Position numbers and translations under genes: made by a program. This document shows, one piece after another, positions 8,137 through 15,511 of a stretch of DNA of 36,596 nucleotides. Under the pieces are notes generated by a model, which was not told the origin of the DNA, searched no databases, and saw only the letters and a list, made by a program, of their open reading frames with translations. Origin of the DNA: Nitriliruptorales bacterium (GTDB lineage Bacteria > Actinomycetota > Nitriliruptoria > Nitriliruptorales > Nitriliruptoraceae); NCBI GenBank assembly GCA_030835875.1, contig JAURQY010000028.1:1-36596 (forward strand). Direction: 5' to 3'. Every line of letters starts with the position of its first letter. Position 1 is the first letter of the stretch.

Positions 8137-9633
8137 ATGCACGTGCTCGTGCTCGGAGCCACGGGGTACGTCGGTGGACGGGTCGTGCCGGAGCTGCTCG
8201 CCGCGGGCCACACGGTCCGATGTGCCGTACGGCTCCCCGCGAAGCTCGACGGTCGTGCCTGGCGTGACCGCATCGAGGTCGTGCGTGGCGACGTGACGGA
8301 CCGCGCGTCGATGGACGCGGCGTCCGCCGGGATCGACGCGATCCTCTTCCTCGTCCACGCGATGGATGGCATGCCCGACTTCGCCGCACGTGAGGCGGAG
8401 GGTGCACGCACCGTGCGCGACGCGGCCGCCGCCGCGGGCGTCGAACGCATCGTCTATCTCGGGGGACTCGGCGATGCGGACGACCGGCTGTCCGCGCACC
8501 TCCGGTCGCGTCAGGAGGTCGGACGCATCCTCGCCGAGGGCCCCGTCCCGGTCACCGAGCTGCGGGCCGGTGTGGTCATCGGATCGGGGAGCGTCTCGTT
8601 CGAGATGCTCCGTCACCTCACCGAGGTGCTGCCCGTCATGACCACGCCGCGCTGGGTCGCGACGCGGACGCAGCCGATCGCGGTTCGCGACGTGCTGCGC
8701 ATGCTCGTCGGCGTGCTCGAGGTCGAGGAGGCCGCTGGGCGCGTGCTCGAGATCGGTGGGCCGGACGTGCTCACCTTCGCCGAGATGATGCAGCGCTACG
8801 CCGCGATCGCGGGGCTGCGTCGGCGCATCATCATCCGGGTCCCCGTCCTCTCTCCGAGGCTCTCGTCGCTCTGGGTCGGGCTCGTCACGCCGCTCCCGAC
8901 CGGTGTCGCGCGCCCACTCGTCGACAGCCTCGTCAACGAGGTCGTCGTGCGCGACGACGCCGCGCGTCGGCTCGTCCCCTTCGAGCGGACCTCGTTCGAC
9001 GATGCGGTCCGGCTGGCGCTGCGGCGCATCCAGGACCTCAACGTCGAGACGACGTGGGCATCCGCAGGGGGCGCCGACCGAGTGCCCTACGACGCCGCTG
9101 CCACCCCGAGCCCGGCCGACCCGGACTGGGCGGGGGGCACGATCCTCCGCGACGTCCGGCGCACGCGCTGCGCGGCACCCCCCGAGCGGCTCTTCGACGC
9201 GGTCACGTCGCTCGGCGGCACACGCGGTTATCACACGCCGCGCTTCCTGTGGGTGCTGCGCGGTGGCATCGACAAGATGGTCGGCGGCATCGGGCTCGGC
9301 CGCGGTCGGCGGCATCCGCAGAAGCTCGCCGTCGGCGAACCGGTCGACTTCTGGCGCGTCGAGGCGCTCGAGCGGCCGGCCGGCGACCGTGACGGGCTGC
9401 TGCGGCTGCGGGCGGAGATGAAGGTGCCCGGGGAGGCGTGGCTCGAGTTCCGCATCCGCCCGAGCGAGGACGGCGCCTGCGTGCTCGAGCAGCAGGCGCG
9501 CTTCCATCCCCGCGGGCTGTGGGGTCGCGTCTACTGGTACGGGCTGTCGCCGATCCACTCGTTCATGTTCCCGCGCATGGCCCGGCGCATCGCCCGTGAT
9601 GCCGAGGACCTCGCAGGTCGGCTCGTCGACTGA
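8137..9633 (+). CDS. NAD(P)-binding SDR-type protein with C-terminal DUF2867 domain (paralogue 1)
   Basis: The 498-residue product opens with a Rossmann nucleotide-binding loop 'VLVLGATGYVGG' (residues 3-14, GxTGxxG) and an atypical-SDR/NmrA-like fold: 'GDVTD', 'VERIVYLGGLGD' and 'ELRAGVVIGSGS'. The C-terminal part (about residues 340-495) matches the DUF2867 family, with 'DPDWAGGTILRDVR', 'DFWRVEALE' and 'HPRGLWGRVYWY'. ATG 8137 is preceded by GCGAGGAG. The same architecture is repeated at 11242-12738 with the identical length of 498 residues. Substrate is unknown; related proteins are often annotated as NADH-ubiquinone-oxidoreductase-like or sugar-epimerase-like. It follows ettA by 68 bases with no obvious own -10. 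Confidence 0.85.
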   Translation: MHVLVLGATGYVGGRVVPELLAAGHTVRCAVRLPAKLDGRAWRDRIEVVRGDVTDRASMDAASAGIDAILFLVHAMDGMPDFAAREAEGARTVRDAAAAAGVERIVYLGGLGDADDRLSAHLRSRQEVGRILAEGPVPVTELRAGVVIGSGSVSFEMLRHLTEVLPVMTTPRWVATRTQPIAVRDVLRMLVGVLEVEEAAGRVLEIGGPDVLTFAEMMQRYAAIAGLRRRIIIRVPVLSPRLSSLWVGLVTPLPTGVARPLVDSLVNEVVVRDDAARRLVPFERTSFDDAVRLALRRIQDLNVETTWASAGGADRVPYDAAATPSPADPDWAGGTILRDVRRTRCAAPPERLFDAVTSLGGTRGYHTPRFLWVLRGGIDKMVGGIGLGRGRRHPQKLAVGEPVDFWRVEALERPAGDRDGLLRLRAEMKVPGEAWLEFRIRPSEDGACVLEQQARFHPRGLWGRVYWYGLSPIHSFMFPRMARRIARDAEDLAGRLVD

Positions 9634-9634
9634 G

Positions 9635-9657
9635 GGGCGCTGCCCTCGCCAGCGCTC
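9635..9657. terminator. hairpin between convergent SDR gene and mobA
   Basis: GGGCGCTG (9635-9642) can pair with CAGCGCTC (9650-9657) across a 7-base loop, with one G-U pair. The stem reaches the stop codons of both convergent genes. There is no U tract. It is a plausible bidirectional terminator. Confidence 0.4.
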
Positions 9658-10279
9658 AGCGGAACCTCTCGAGGTCGCTCGGCACGTCGACGTCAGCGAG
9701 CGTGCGCCCGGCGGGGTCGAGTGCGCGCCACTCGGCCTCGTCGACGATGATGGGATCGAGCGCGGCGAGCACGTCCTGCATCCGACGCGTCCCCGCATCG
9801 AGCGCCCCGGTCACCGTCGGGAGCGCGTCACGGCGGTAGGCGGCGAGGAACGGTTCGAGGCCGCGTGGGCCTGCGACCGCGACCGCCTGCGCTCCGGTCG
9901 CGATCGCGCGCTCGCACAGGAGCTGGAGCACGCCCGGCGCCAGCGCCGGGTGGTCGGTCGCGACGACGAGGACGACGTCGCAGCGGGCGCCGGCGAGCGC
10001 GGCCTCGAGGCCGGCGGCCGGACCGACGTCCGCACGCGCGTCGACCGCGAATCGGACCGCATCAACGGCGTCCGGTCCGATCACCGCGGCGAGCGAGGCG
10101 GTGATGGCGCTGCGGTCCGCCGCGTCGGCGACGACGATCTGCACGTCGTCGACGAGCGGGCGCAGGAGCGTGACGGTGCGTGCGAGGAGCGGGACGCCGT
10201 CGACCTCGACGAAGCGCTTGTCCGTGCCGAGCCGCACGGACCGTCCGCCGGCGATCACGGCACCGCCGACCGTCGTCAC
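9656..10279 (-). CDS. mobA: molybdenum cofactor guanylyltransferase-like nucleotidyltransferase
   Basis: The 207-residue product has the MobA/MobA-like nucleotidyltransferase signature 'AVIAGGRSVRLGTDKRFVEVDG' split around residues 7-28 (usual LAGGxSxRMGxDK), the ligand block 'VGPAAGLEAAL' and 'VLVVATDHPALAPGVL', where GDxP is usual. MobA attaches GMP to molybdopterin to make the bis-MGD cofactor. The GTG start at 10279 overlaps the uppP stop (GTGA), so the gene is translationally coupled to uppP. The presence of moeA and moaC 5 kb away supports a Moco role. The variation 'ATDHP' for the normal 'GDMP/CDMP' leaves room for a MobA-like enzyme of another specificity. Confidence 0.82.
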   Translation of the reverse strand: MTTVGGAVIAGGRSVRLGTDKRFVEVDGVPLLARTVTLLRPLVDDVQIVVADAADRSAITASLAAVIGPDAVDAVRFAVDARADVGPAAGLEAALAGARCDVVLVVATDHPALAPGVLQLLCERAIATGAQAVAVAGPRGLEPFLAAYRRDALPTVTGALDAGTRRMQDVLAALDPIIVDEAEWRALDPAGRTLADVDVPSDLERFR

Positions 10280-11136
10280 GCGCGGACCAGGGCGGCCACG
10301 GAGAGCAGCGCTGCGAGGGCCAGCACGTACGGGACGAAGACGGTGAGTCGACGTCGCGCGACGAACCCGATGAGGAAGCGGATCGCGAGGTAGCCGCTCA
10401 CCGCAGACACGAGCACGCCGAGCGCGATCGATGTCGCATCGAACGCGATCGCTCCGGGCTCGGTCGTCCCGAGGTCGGGCAGCGTCACGAGCGCCGCGCC
10501 GACGGTGACGGGCAGCAGCATGAGGAACGAGAGCCGTGCGGCGGCGCCGCGCGACAGGCCGAGCGCCATGCCCGCAGAGATCGTCGCGCCCGATCGCGAG
10601 ACGCCGGGGAGGATCGCGAGCGCCTGCGTGGCGCCGATGCCGACCGCTCGCGACCACGGGAGCGCGTCGAGCTCGCCGCTCACCGATGTCCGGTCGTCGG
10701 ACGCGGGCTCCGACGTCCCGAGCGTGGTGCGGCGCCGCTCGGCGGACCACAGCAGGAGCGCGGTGACGACGAGGAACGCTGCGACGGCGAGCGGCTCGTC
10801 GAAGGCGGCGCCGATCGCGTCGCGGGCGAGCAGGCCGACGAGCGCCGCGGGGACCGAGGCGACGACGAGCACCGCGAGCAGGCGACGCGCACCTCGCGCC
10901 TCCGCACCCGTGTCGCGCGGCCGCAGCACGCCGCGCACGATGCCGGCGAGGTCGGCGCGGAAGTAGGCGACGACGGCGAGCAGCGTGCCGACGTGCAGCG
11001 CGACGTCGAAGGCCAGGCTGCCCGACGACCAGCCGAGCAGGAACGGGACGGCCTGCAGATGCCCGGACGACGACACCGGGATGAACTCGGTGAGCCCCTG
11101 GACGAGGCCGAGCACGAACGCCTGCAGCAGCAGCAC
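10276..11136 (-). CDS. uppP: undecaprenyl-diphosphatase (UppP/BacA)
   Basis: Integral membrane phosphatase that recycles undecaprenyl diphosphate to the monophosphate carrier for peptidoglycan and other envelope polymers. The 286-residue product has both family hallmarks: 'LVQGLTEFIPVSSSGHL' near the N-terminus (catalytic Glu and Ser/His cluster) and 'LPGVSRSGATISAGMALGL' (PGxSRSG motif with catalytic Arg) near residue 180. About eight hydrophobic segments run between and after them. The GTG at 11136 gives the standard 'MLLLQAFVLGLVQG' opening; no ATG or better start lies upstream and the Shine-Dalgarno is poor. The in-frame extension of several hundred residues upstream is antisense to the neighbouring SDR gene. 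Coupled to mobA downstream. Confidence 0.93.
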   Translation of the reverse strand: MLLLQAFVLGLVQGLTEFIPVSSSGHLQAVPFLLGWSSGSLAFDVALHVGTLLAVVAYFRADLAGIVRGVLRPRDTGAEARGARRLLAVLVVASVPAALVGLLARDAIGAAFDEPLAVAAFLVVTALLLWSAERRRTTLGTSEPASDDRTSVSGELDALPWSRAVGIGATQALAILPGVSRSGATISAGMALGLSRGAAARLSFLMLLPVTVGAALVTLPDLGTTEPGAIAFDATSIALGVLVSAVSGYLAIRFLIGFVARRRLTVFVPYVLALAALLSVAALVRA

Positions 11137-11186
11137 GGGAGGGCGACCCGCGGGCGACCGGCGCGCGACGCGGGGGGCGACGGGGG

Positions 11187-11192
11187 AGCGTA
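11187..11192 (-). promoter_or_regulatory. candidate -10 element for uppP-mobA
   Basis: TACGCT on the minus strand lies about 50 bases before the uppP GTG, in the intergenic region shared with the divergent SDR paralogue. The same hexamer recurs upstream of fthC, galU and the Fur-family gene. Confidence 0.35.
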
Positions 11193-11241
11193 GGTCGCAG
11201 GGGTGGGTGTGGCACCATGCCGGACGGACCAGGAGGCCGCG

Positions 11242-12738
11242 GTGCGGGTGCTCGTGCTCGGCGCTACCGGGTACGTCGGCGGGCGGCTCGTCCCCGAGCT
11301 GCTCACCGCCGGCCATCAGGTCCGCTGCGCCGTCCGGAGGCCCGCGAAGCTCGAGGGGCGGACGTGGCGTGACCGCGTCGAGGTGCTCGCCGCGGACGTC
11401 ACCGTGCGTGCCGACATGGACCGTGCCTGTGACGGTGTCGACGCGGTCGTCTACCTCCTGCGCGCGGTCGACGGCCGGCCCGACCTCGTCGACCGCGAGC
11501 GTGACGGCGCTGCCGTCGTGCGCGACGCGGCCGCGGCCGCCGGCGTGGACCGCATCGTCTACCTCGGCGCGCTCGGTGATGCCGCGACGTCGACACGTGC
11601 GGCGGAGCGTCAGGCGATCGGTCGCCTGCTCGCCGACGGACCGGTCGACGTCACCGAGCTGCGCGCGGGCGTGATCATCGGATCGGGCAGCGCGTGGTTC
11701 GAGATGATCCGGCACACCACCGAGCTGCTGCCGCTCATGGTGATCCCGAGCTGGATCGGGACGCGGACGCAGCCGATCGCGATCCGTGACGTGCTCCGCG
11801 CGCTCGTCGACGTGCTCGCGATCGACGCGACCCGGGGCGAGGTCCTCGAACTCGGCGGTCCGGAGGTGCTCACGTTCCGCGAGATGATGCTGCGCTACGC
11901 CGCTGCTGCGGGGCTGCGACGGCGCACGATCCTCGCGGTTCCCGTCGTCACACCGCGGCTGTCCGCGCTGTTCGTCGGCGCGGTGACGCCGCTGCCGACC
12001 CCCGTCGCGCGTCAGCTCCTCGAGGTCCTGCGTGACGACGTCGTCGTGCGCGACGACCGTGCGACGACGCTCGTCCCGTTCCGACGCCACACGTACGACG
12101 AGGCGCTCGCGCTCACCCTCGGACGCATGCGGGTGCTCGACGTCGCGACGACGTGGGCGAGCGCGGGCGGGCCCGATCCGGTCGATGCGGACGATCCGAC
12201 GGCGCCGTCGCCCGACGACCCGTCGTGGGCGGGTGGTGTCCGCTACGAGGACGTGCGCCTGCGCAGGACGCGGATCCCGCGCGCGTACGTCTTCGACGTC
12301 GTGCGCTCGATCGGCGGCTCGCACGGCTGGTTCTCGCCCCGTCTCCTGTGGTCCGCGCGCGGCGCGCTCGACAAGCTGGGCGGCGGCATCGGTGCCGGGC
12401 GTGGACGCCGGCATCCCATCGACCTCGCGGTCGGCGACCCGGTCGACCTGTGGCGTGTCGAGGCGATCGAGCCGCCGTCGCTGCTGCGGCTGCGCGCCGA
12501 GATGCGGGTGCCCGGCGTCGCGTGGCACGAGTATCGGGTGCTCGACGACGGGGTCGCGACCGTGCTCGAGCAGCGGTCGCTCTTCGAGCCGCGCGGGCTC
12601 TGGGGACGCGTCTACTGGTACCTGCTCGCGCCGATGCATGCGGTGCTGTACCCGCGGATGGTCCGGCGGATCGTCCGCGAGGCCGAGCAGGCCTTCGCGG
12701 GCGCGCGCGACGTGTCACGGCGCGAGGACGACGCCTGA
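11242..12738 (+). CDS. NAD(P)-binding SDR-type protein with C-terminal DUF2867 domain (paralogue 2)
   Basis: The 498-residue product is collinear with the protein at 8137-9633: 'VLVLGATGYVGG', 'CAVRRPAKLEGRTWRDR', 'ELRAGVIIGSGS', 'TRTQPIAIRDVL', 'LTFREMMLRYAA' and the C-terminal 'PRGLWGRVYWYLL'. It has the same GxTGxxG cofactor loop and DUF2867 C-terminus. GTG 11242 is selected by AGGAGG (11231-11236) five bases upstream and by alignment of the first residues with the paralogue. Its 3' end overlaps the convergent SAF gene by 24 bases. Divergence is spread along the whole length, so the duplication is old. Substrate unknown. Confidence 0.85.
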   Translation: MRVLVLGATGYVGGRLVPELLTAGHQVRCAVRRPAKLEGRTWRDRVEVLAADVTVRADMDRACDGVDAVVYLLRAVDGRPDLVDRERDGAAVVRDAAAAAGVDRIVYLGALGDAATSTRAAERQAIGRLLADGPVDVTELRAGVIIGSGSAWFEMIRHTTELLPLMVIPSWIGTRTQPIAIRDVLRALVDVLAIDATRGEVLELGGPEVLTFREMMLRYAAAAGLRRRTILAVPVVTPRLSALFVGAVTPLPTPVARQLLEVLRDDVVVRDDRATTLVPFRRHTYDEALALTLGRMRVLDVATTWASAGGPDPVDADDPTAPSPDDPSWAGGVRYEDVRLRRTRIPRAYVFDVVRSIGGSHGWFSPRLLWSARGALDKLGGGIGAGRGRRHPIDLAVGDPVDLWRVEAIEPPSLLRLRAEMRVPGVAWHEYRVLDDGVATVLEQRSLFEPRGLWGRVYWYLLAPMHAVLYPRMVRRIVREAEQAFAGARDVSRREDDA

Positions 12739-13395
12739 CAGCGTGCCGCGCAGCGCCGCGGCGGCCACGTCCGCAGCATGCCCGCGTTCCACCTCGAGCC
12801 CGGTGACGTCGCCCTCGACCGAGAGGACGCGGCTGTCCTGCGCGAGCGTCCGGCCCGAGCCGTCACCGGCGACGCCGACGAGATCGACACGTGCCTCGAC
12901 GGGGATGCCGTGCAGGAGCTCGGCGGGGACGGCGACCGCAGCGAGGCCGGACGCGAGCCGCGCGAGCGGTCCGTCGTCACGGACATGGGACGCGGTCAGG
13001 ACCGTGCCCGTGGTCACGCCCGAGGTGAGCCGCATGTCGATGAGCTCCTCCGCGGCCGCCAGCGCCGCGGGCGGGACGATGGTCTCCGGCCAGCGTGCGA
13101 CGGCGACGTCCGTCGCGCCCACCGCGTCGCCGCTCTGCAGCTCGCGGGTCGCGACCAGGACCGCGACGGGCGGCCCGTAGGGGGAGAGGAGGACGCGGAG
13201 CATCACGACGGTGACGGTCGCGACGGCAGCGAGCAGACCGATCCCGCTGCGTGCTCGTGGCGTGAGGCGCCACCAGCCCTCCGCGATCCGGTCCAGGACC
13301 GAAGGGAGGCGGAGGGGCGGTCCGGGCAGCCACGACGTGGCGCGAGGTGCGTCCGCGTCGTGCGCCCGGACCCGGATGCGGAGGGCCGGTGGCAT
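12715..13395 (-). CDS. SAF-domain membrane-anchored protein (CpaB/RcpC-like)
   Basis: The 226-residue product has a short N-terminal region, one transmembrane segment (about residues 48-66, 'GIGLLAAVATVTVVMLRVLL') and an extracytoplasmic SAF domain: 'VLVATRELQSGDAVGATDVAV' runs into 'LIDMRLTSGVTTGTVLTASHV'. The C-terminal 50 residues resemble the RcpC/CpaB extension. CpaB/RcpC proteins belong to Flp pilus assembly, but many actinobacteria carry a stand-alone SAF gene beside fmdB and fthC, as here, with no pilus genes nearby; its role is unknown. ATG 13395 is preferred over longer in-frame starts because the upstream translation is Arg-rich antisense of the fmdB tail. Weak ribosome-binding site. 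Confidence 0.78.
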   Translation of the reverse strand: MPPALRIRVRAHDADAPRATSWLPGPPLRLPSVLDRIAEGWWRLTPRARSGIGLLAAVATVTVVMLRVLLSPYGPPVAVLVATRELQSGDAVGATDVAVARWPETIVPPAALAAAEELIDMRLTSGVTTGTVLTASHVRDDGPLARLASGLAAVAVPAELLHGIPVEARVDLVGVAGDGSGRTLAQDSRVLSVEGDVTGLEVERGHAADVAAAALRGTLSGVVLAP

Positions 13396-13477
13396 GGGAC
13401 GCAGTCCACCGCATCGTCCGTCGCGGTGACGGACCGATCCGTGACCTGTGGACGACGGCGCGCGCGCCGCCGGAGGG

Positions 13478-13813
13478 TCAGTCGCTGCTGCTCGCCGTGT
13501 CGCTCTTCGACGGGGTGCTGCTCGTCGAGGGTGTCGTCGACGTCGACGACGAACCGCTCGACGTCGCGTCGCTCGATGACGCGCCACCCGACGAGCCGCC
13601 GGACGTGCTCCCTGACGAGCCGCCCGACGAGCCGCCCGACGCATAGTCCTTGACGTGCCAGCCGGAGCCCTTGAAGATCAGGCCGGCCGCGGAGAAAACC
13701 TTGCGCAGCTCGCCGCCGCACGCCTCGCAGACGGACAGCGGGTCGTCGCTGAACGACTGGACCACCTCGAGGCGTTCCCCGCAGGAACGGCAGAGGTACT
13801 CATAGGTCGGCAT
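13478..13813 (-). CDS. FmdB-family zinc-ribbon protein with Ser/Gly-rich tail
   Basis: The 111-residue product starts 'MPTYEYLCRSCG' and has two CxxC pairs (Cys8/Cys11 and Cys29/Cys32), which define the FmdB-type putative regulatory zinc ribbon, followed by 'FSAAGLIFKGSGWHVKDY'. From about residue 59 onward it is a low-complexity Ser/Gly/Thr tail that is probably disordered. The family name comes from a suggested formamidase regulator and its true function is not established. ATG 13813 has AGGAGA six bases upstream. It lies 31 bases after fthC and has its own candidate -10 that begins in the fthC stop codon. Confidence 0.9.
   Translation of the reverse strand: MPTYEYLCRSCGERLEVVQSFSDDPLSVCEACGGELRKVFSAAGLIFKGSGWHVKDYASGGSSGGSSGSTSGGSSGGASSSDATSSGSSSTSTTPSTSSTPSKSDTASSSD
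13587..13641. repeat. short tandem repeat inside the fmdB tail
   Basis: A 12-base unit close to CCCGACGAGCCG recurs with small changes across this stretch, twice perfectly in tandem at the right-hand end. On the coding strand it specifies the Ser-Ser-Gly-Gly repeats of the FmdB tail. Such arrays can expand and contract by slippage. Confidence 0.6.
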
Positions 13814-13841
13814 GGTCGTCTCCTGGGGCGAAGCGTCGCGG

Positions 13842-13847
13842 ATGCTA
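13842..13847 (-). promoter_or_regulatory. candidate -10 element for fmdB, starting in the fthC stop codon
   Basis: On the minus strand the fthC stop TAG continues as TAGCAT, matching TANNNT. It lies 28 bases before the fmdB ATG, which has its own AGGAGA site. Confidence 0.42.
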
Positions 13848-14477
13848 TGCCGGCCCGACGGTGCGGGTCATCGGGCTGCGCCGCACCGACGCATCCGTCA
13901 CCACGAGGTCGACGCTCGCATCGTGCGCCTCGACGGGCAGGGCGTCGCGGACGAGCGGCTCGATGCAGACCCCGATCCGCACGGCTCCGCGGAGCTGCGG
14001 GAGCAGGCGGTCGTACATCCCGGCGCCGCGGCCGAGGCGGGCTCCCGCAGGGGTGAACGCGACGCCGGGGACGACGACGGCACCGACGGCATCGGCTCCG
14101 ACGGGGTCCCCGGAGGGCTCGCGGATGCCGCGATGTCCGGTCGCGAGCGGCGTGCCCGGCGGACAGGGGACCGGGACGATCGCGCCATGCTCGACGCGAG
14201 GGAGGAGCACCCGCCAGCCGGCCGGCGGGGCCGTGATCAGCGCGTCGAGCGACACTTCGTCGGGGTCCGCCGCGTAGAGGAGGAGTCCACGAAGGGCGCC
14301 GTCACTCCCCGCTGCGGACGCCGGCGTCGGTCCGGCGAGCTCGGGGAGCGTCCGCAGCGCGGCGACGACCGCTGACGATGCTGCTGCGATGTGGTCGCTC
14401 GGGTTCGCACGGCGCCAGGCGAGCAGCTCGTCGCGCAGGGCGCGCTTGGCCGAGACGACGTCCCCGTCGGTCGTCAC
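13845..14477 (-). CDS. fthC: 5-formyltetrahydrofolate cyclo-ligase
   Basis: ATP-dependent enzyme converting 5-formyl-THF to 5,10-methenyl-THF, returning the storage folate to the one-carbon pool. The 210-residue product has the N-terminal 'SAKRALRDELLAWR' helix, the substrate-loop region 'VVVPGVAFTPAGARLGRGAGMYDRLL' split by the usual VPGVAF and GRGxGxYDR motifs, and 'DLVVTD' at the end. GTG 14477 is chosen because CGGAGG lies about six bases upstream; an ATG at 14528 in the same frame has no ribosome-binding site. The GAGMYDR variant of the usual GGGYYDR keeps the catalytic Tyr/Asp/Arg. First gene of the minus-strand fthC-fmdB-SAF group, divergent from galU. Confidence 0.9.
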   Translation of the reverse strand: MTTDGDVVSAKRALRDELLAWRRANPSDHIAAASSAVVAALRTLPELAGPTPASAAGSDGALRGLLLYAADPDEVSLDALITAPPAGWRVLLPRVEHGAIVPVPCPPGTPLATGHRGIREPSGDPVGADAVGAVVVPGVAFTPAGARLGRGAGMYDRLLPQLRGAVRIGVCIEPLVRDALPVEAHDASVDLVVTDASVRRSPMTRTVGPA

Positions 14478-14515
14478 GCGTGCCTCCGTGCGTCCGCTGC
14501 GGCCGGTCCGGTCGG

Positions 14516-14521
14516 AGCGTA
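14516..14521 (-). promoter_or_regulatory. candidate -10 element for fthC
   Basis: TACGCT on the minus strand, 38 bases before the GTG of fthC. It faces an identical TACGCT on the plus strand at 14551-14556, so the fthC/galU gap looks like a divergent promoter pair. Confidence 0.4.
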
Positions 14522-14550
14522 GGTCCACGGTGGGCGTGAAGGTCCGCCAG

Positions 14551-14556
14551 TACGCT
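14551..14556 (+). promoter_or_regulatory. candidate -10 element for galU
   Basis: TACGCT lies 46 bases before the galU GTG. The leader of about 40 nt carries AGGAGG at 14593-14598. No clear -35 is seen. Confidence 0.4.
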
Positions 14557-14602
14557 CGACCGCCCGCCGCGAGGGGTGGCGATGGCGTGCGCAGGAGGTC
14601 CC

Positions 14603-15511
14603 GTGGTCCGCACCGCCGTCGTCCCTGTCGCCGGGCTGGGGACCCGTTTCCTGCCCGCCACCAAGGTGGTGCCGAAGGAGATGCTCCCGATCGTCGACCG
14701 CCCCGCCATCCAGTACATCGTCGAGGAGGCGGTCCACAACGGCATCGGGGACGTTCTGCTCATCACCGCGTCGGGCAAGTCCGCCATCGAAGACCACTTC
14801 GACCGGCGCGTCGACCTCGAGGTCGCCCTCGCCGACAAGGGTCGTGACGCCGACCTCGCCGAGGTCCGTCGGCTCTCCGAGCTCGCGACCATCCACTCGG
14901 TGCGCCAGCCCGAGCCGCTCGGCCTCGGCCACGCCGTCCGCATGGCCGCGGGGCACGTCGCGGAGGACGAGGGCTTCGCCGTACTGCTCGGTGACGACCT
15001 GCTCGAGCCGGGGTCGACGTTCCTGTCCCGCATGGTCGCGGCGCACGAGCGCACCGGTGCCGCGGTCGTCGCGCTCATGCGCGTCGACGACCCCGAGCGG
15101 CTCGCGCAGTACGGCGTCGTCGACGCCGTGCCCGGGGAGCGGGAGGGCGAGGTGCTCGTCCGCGACCTCGTCGAGAAGCCCGCACCCGGGACCGCACCGT
15201 CCGACCTCGCCGTCATCGGCCGCTACGTGCTGCCCGGTCGCATCCTTGGCGTCCTGCGCGACACGCTGCCGGGACGCGGGGGTGAGATCCAGCTGACCGA
15301 CGCCCTGCGCACGCTCGCCGCCGAGCGGCCGATCGTCGGACTCGTGCTCGACGAGCCACGTCACGACGCGGGGGACCGGCTCGGGTTCCTCACCGCGACG
15401 CTCGCCTTCGCCGCGCAGCGTCCCGACCTCGGCCCTGACCTCATCGCATGGCTGCGCGAGCATCTCGACGAGCTCGCGCAGCGCGCCGACAGCACCGGGA
15501 GGACCGCATGA
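14603..15511 (+). CDS. galU: UTP-glucose-1-phosphate uridylyltransferase
   Basis: Makes UDP-glucose from UTP and glucose-1-phosphate for envelope glycans and trehalose/glycogen metabolism. The 302-residue product has the nucleotidyl-transferase signature 'GLGTRFLPATKVVPKEMLPI' near the N-terminus, followed by 'QYIVEEAV', 'LGLGHAV', 'LLGDDLL' and 'DLVEKP', all typical of GalU. GTG 14603 is preferred over the upstream ATG codons because AGGAGG (14593-14598) is four bases before it and the product then starts 'MVRTAVVPVAG'. It overlaps moeA by ATGA, so the two are coupled. GalU heading a moeA-type cluster is a recurring actinobacterial arrangement. Confidence 0.95.
   Translation: MVRTAVVPVAGLGTRFLPATKVVPKEMLPIVDRPAIQYIVEEAVHNGIGDVLLITASGKSAIEDHFDRRVDLEVALADKGRDADLAEVRRLSELATIHSVRQPEPLGLGHAVRMAAGHVAEDEGFAVLLGDDLLEPGSTFLSRMVAAHERTGAAVVALMRVDDPERLAQYGVVDAVPGEREGEVLVRDLVEKPAPGTAPSDLAVIGRYVLPGRILGVLRDTLPGRGGEIQLTDALRTLAAERPIVGLVLDEPRHDAGDRLGFLTATLAFAAQRPDLGPDLIAWLREHLDELAQRADSTGRTA

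Noticed and set aside
6323..8407. A 694-codon open frame antisense to ettA
   Set aside because: Shadow of the ABC-F gene; no motif and no ribosome-binding site.
8044..9798. A 584-codon open frame antisense to SDR paralogue 1, and a similar extension antisense to paralogue 2
   Set aside because: The resemblance between these two frames is explained by the homology of the sense genes.
10280..11218. Long N-terminal extension of mobA
   Set aside because: It lies in another frame across uppP, is mostly Arg and Ala, and the GTGA overlap gives a normal MobA length.
13587..13641. Tandem repeat as a CRISPR or mobile-element trace
   Set aside because: The unit is 12 bases, in frame, and codes for the Ser/Gly tail of the FmdB-type protein.
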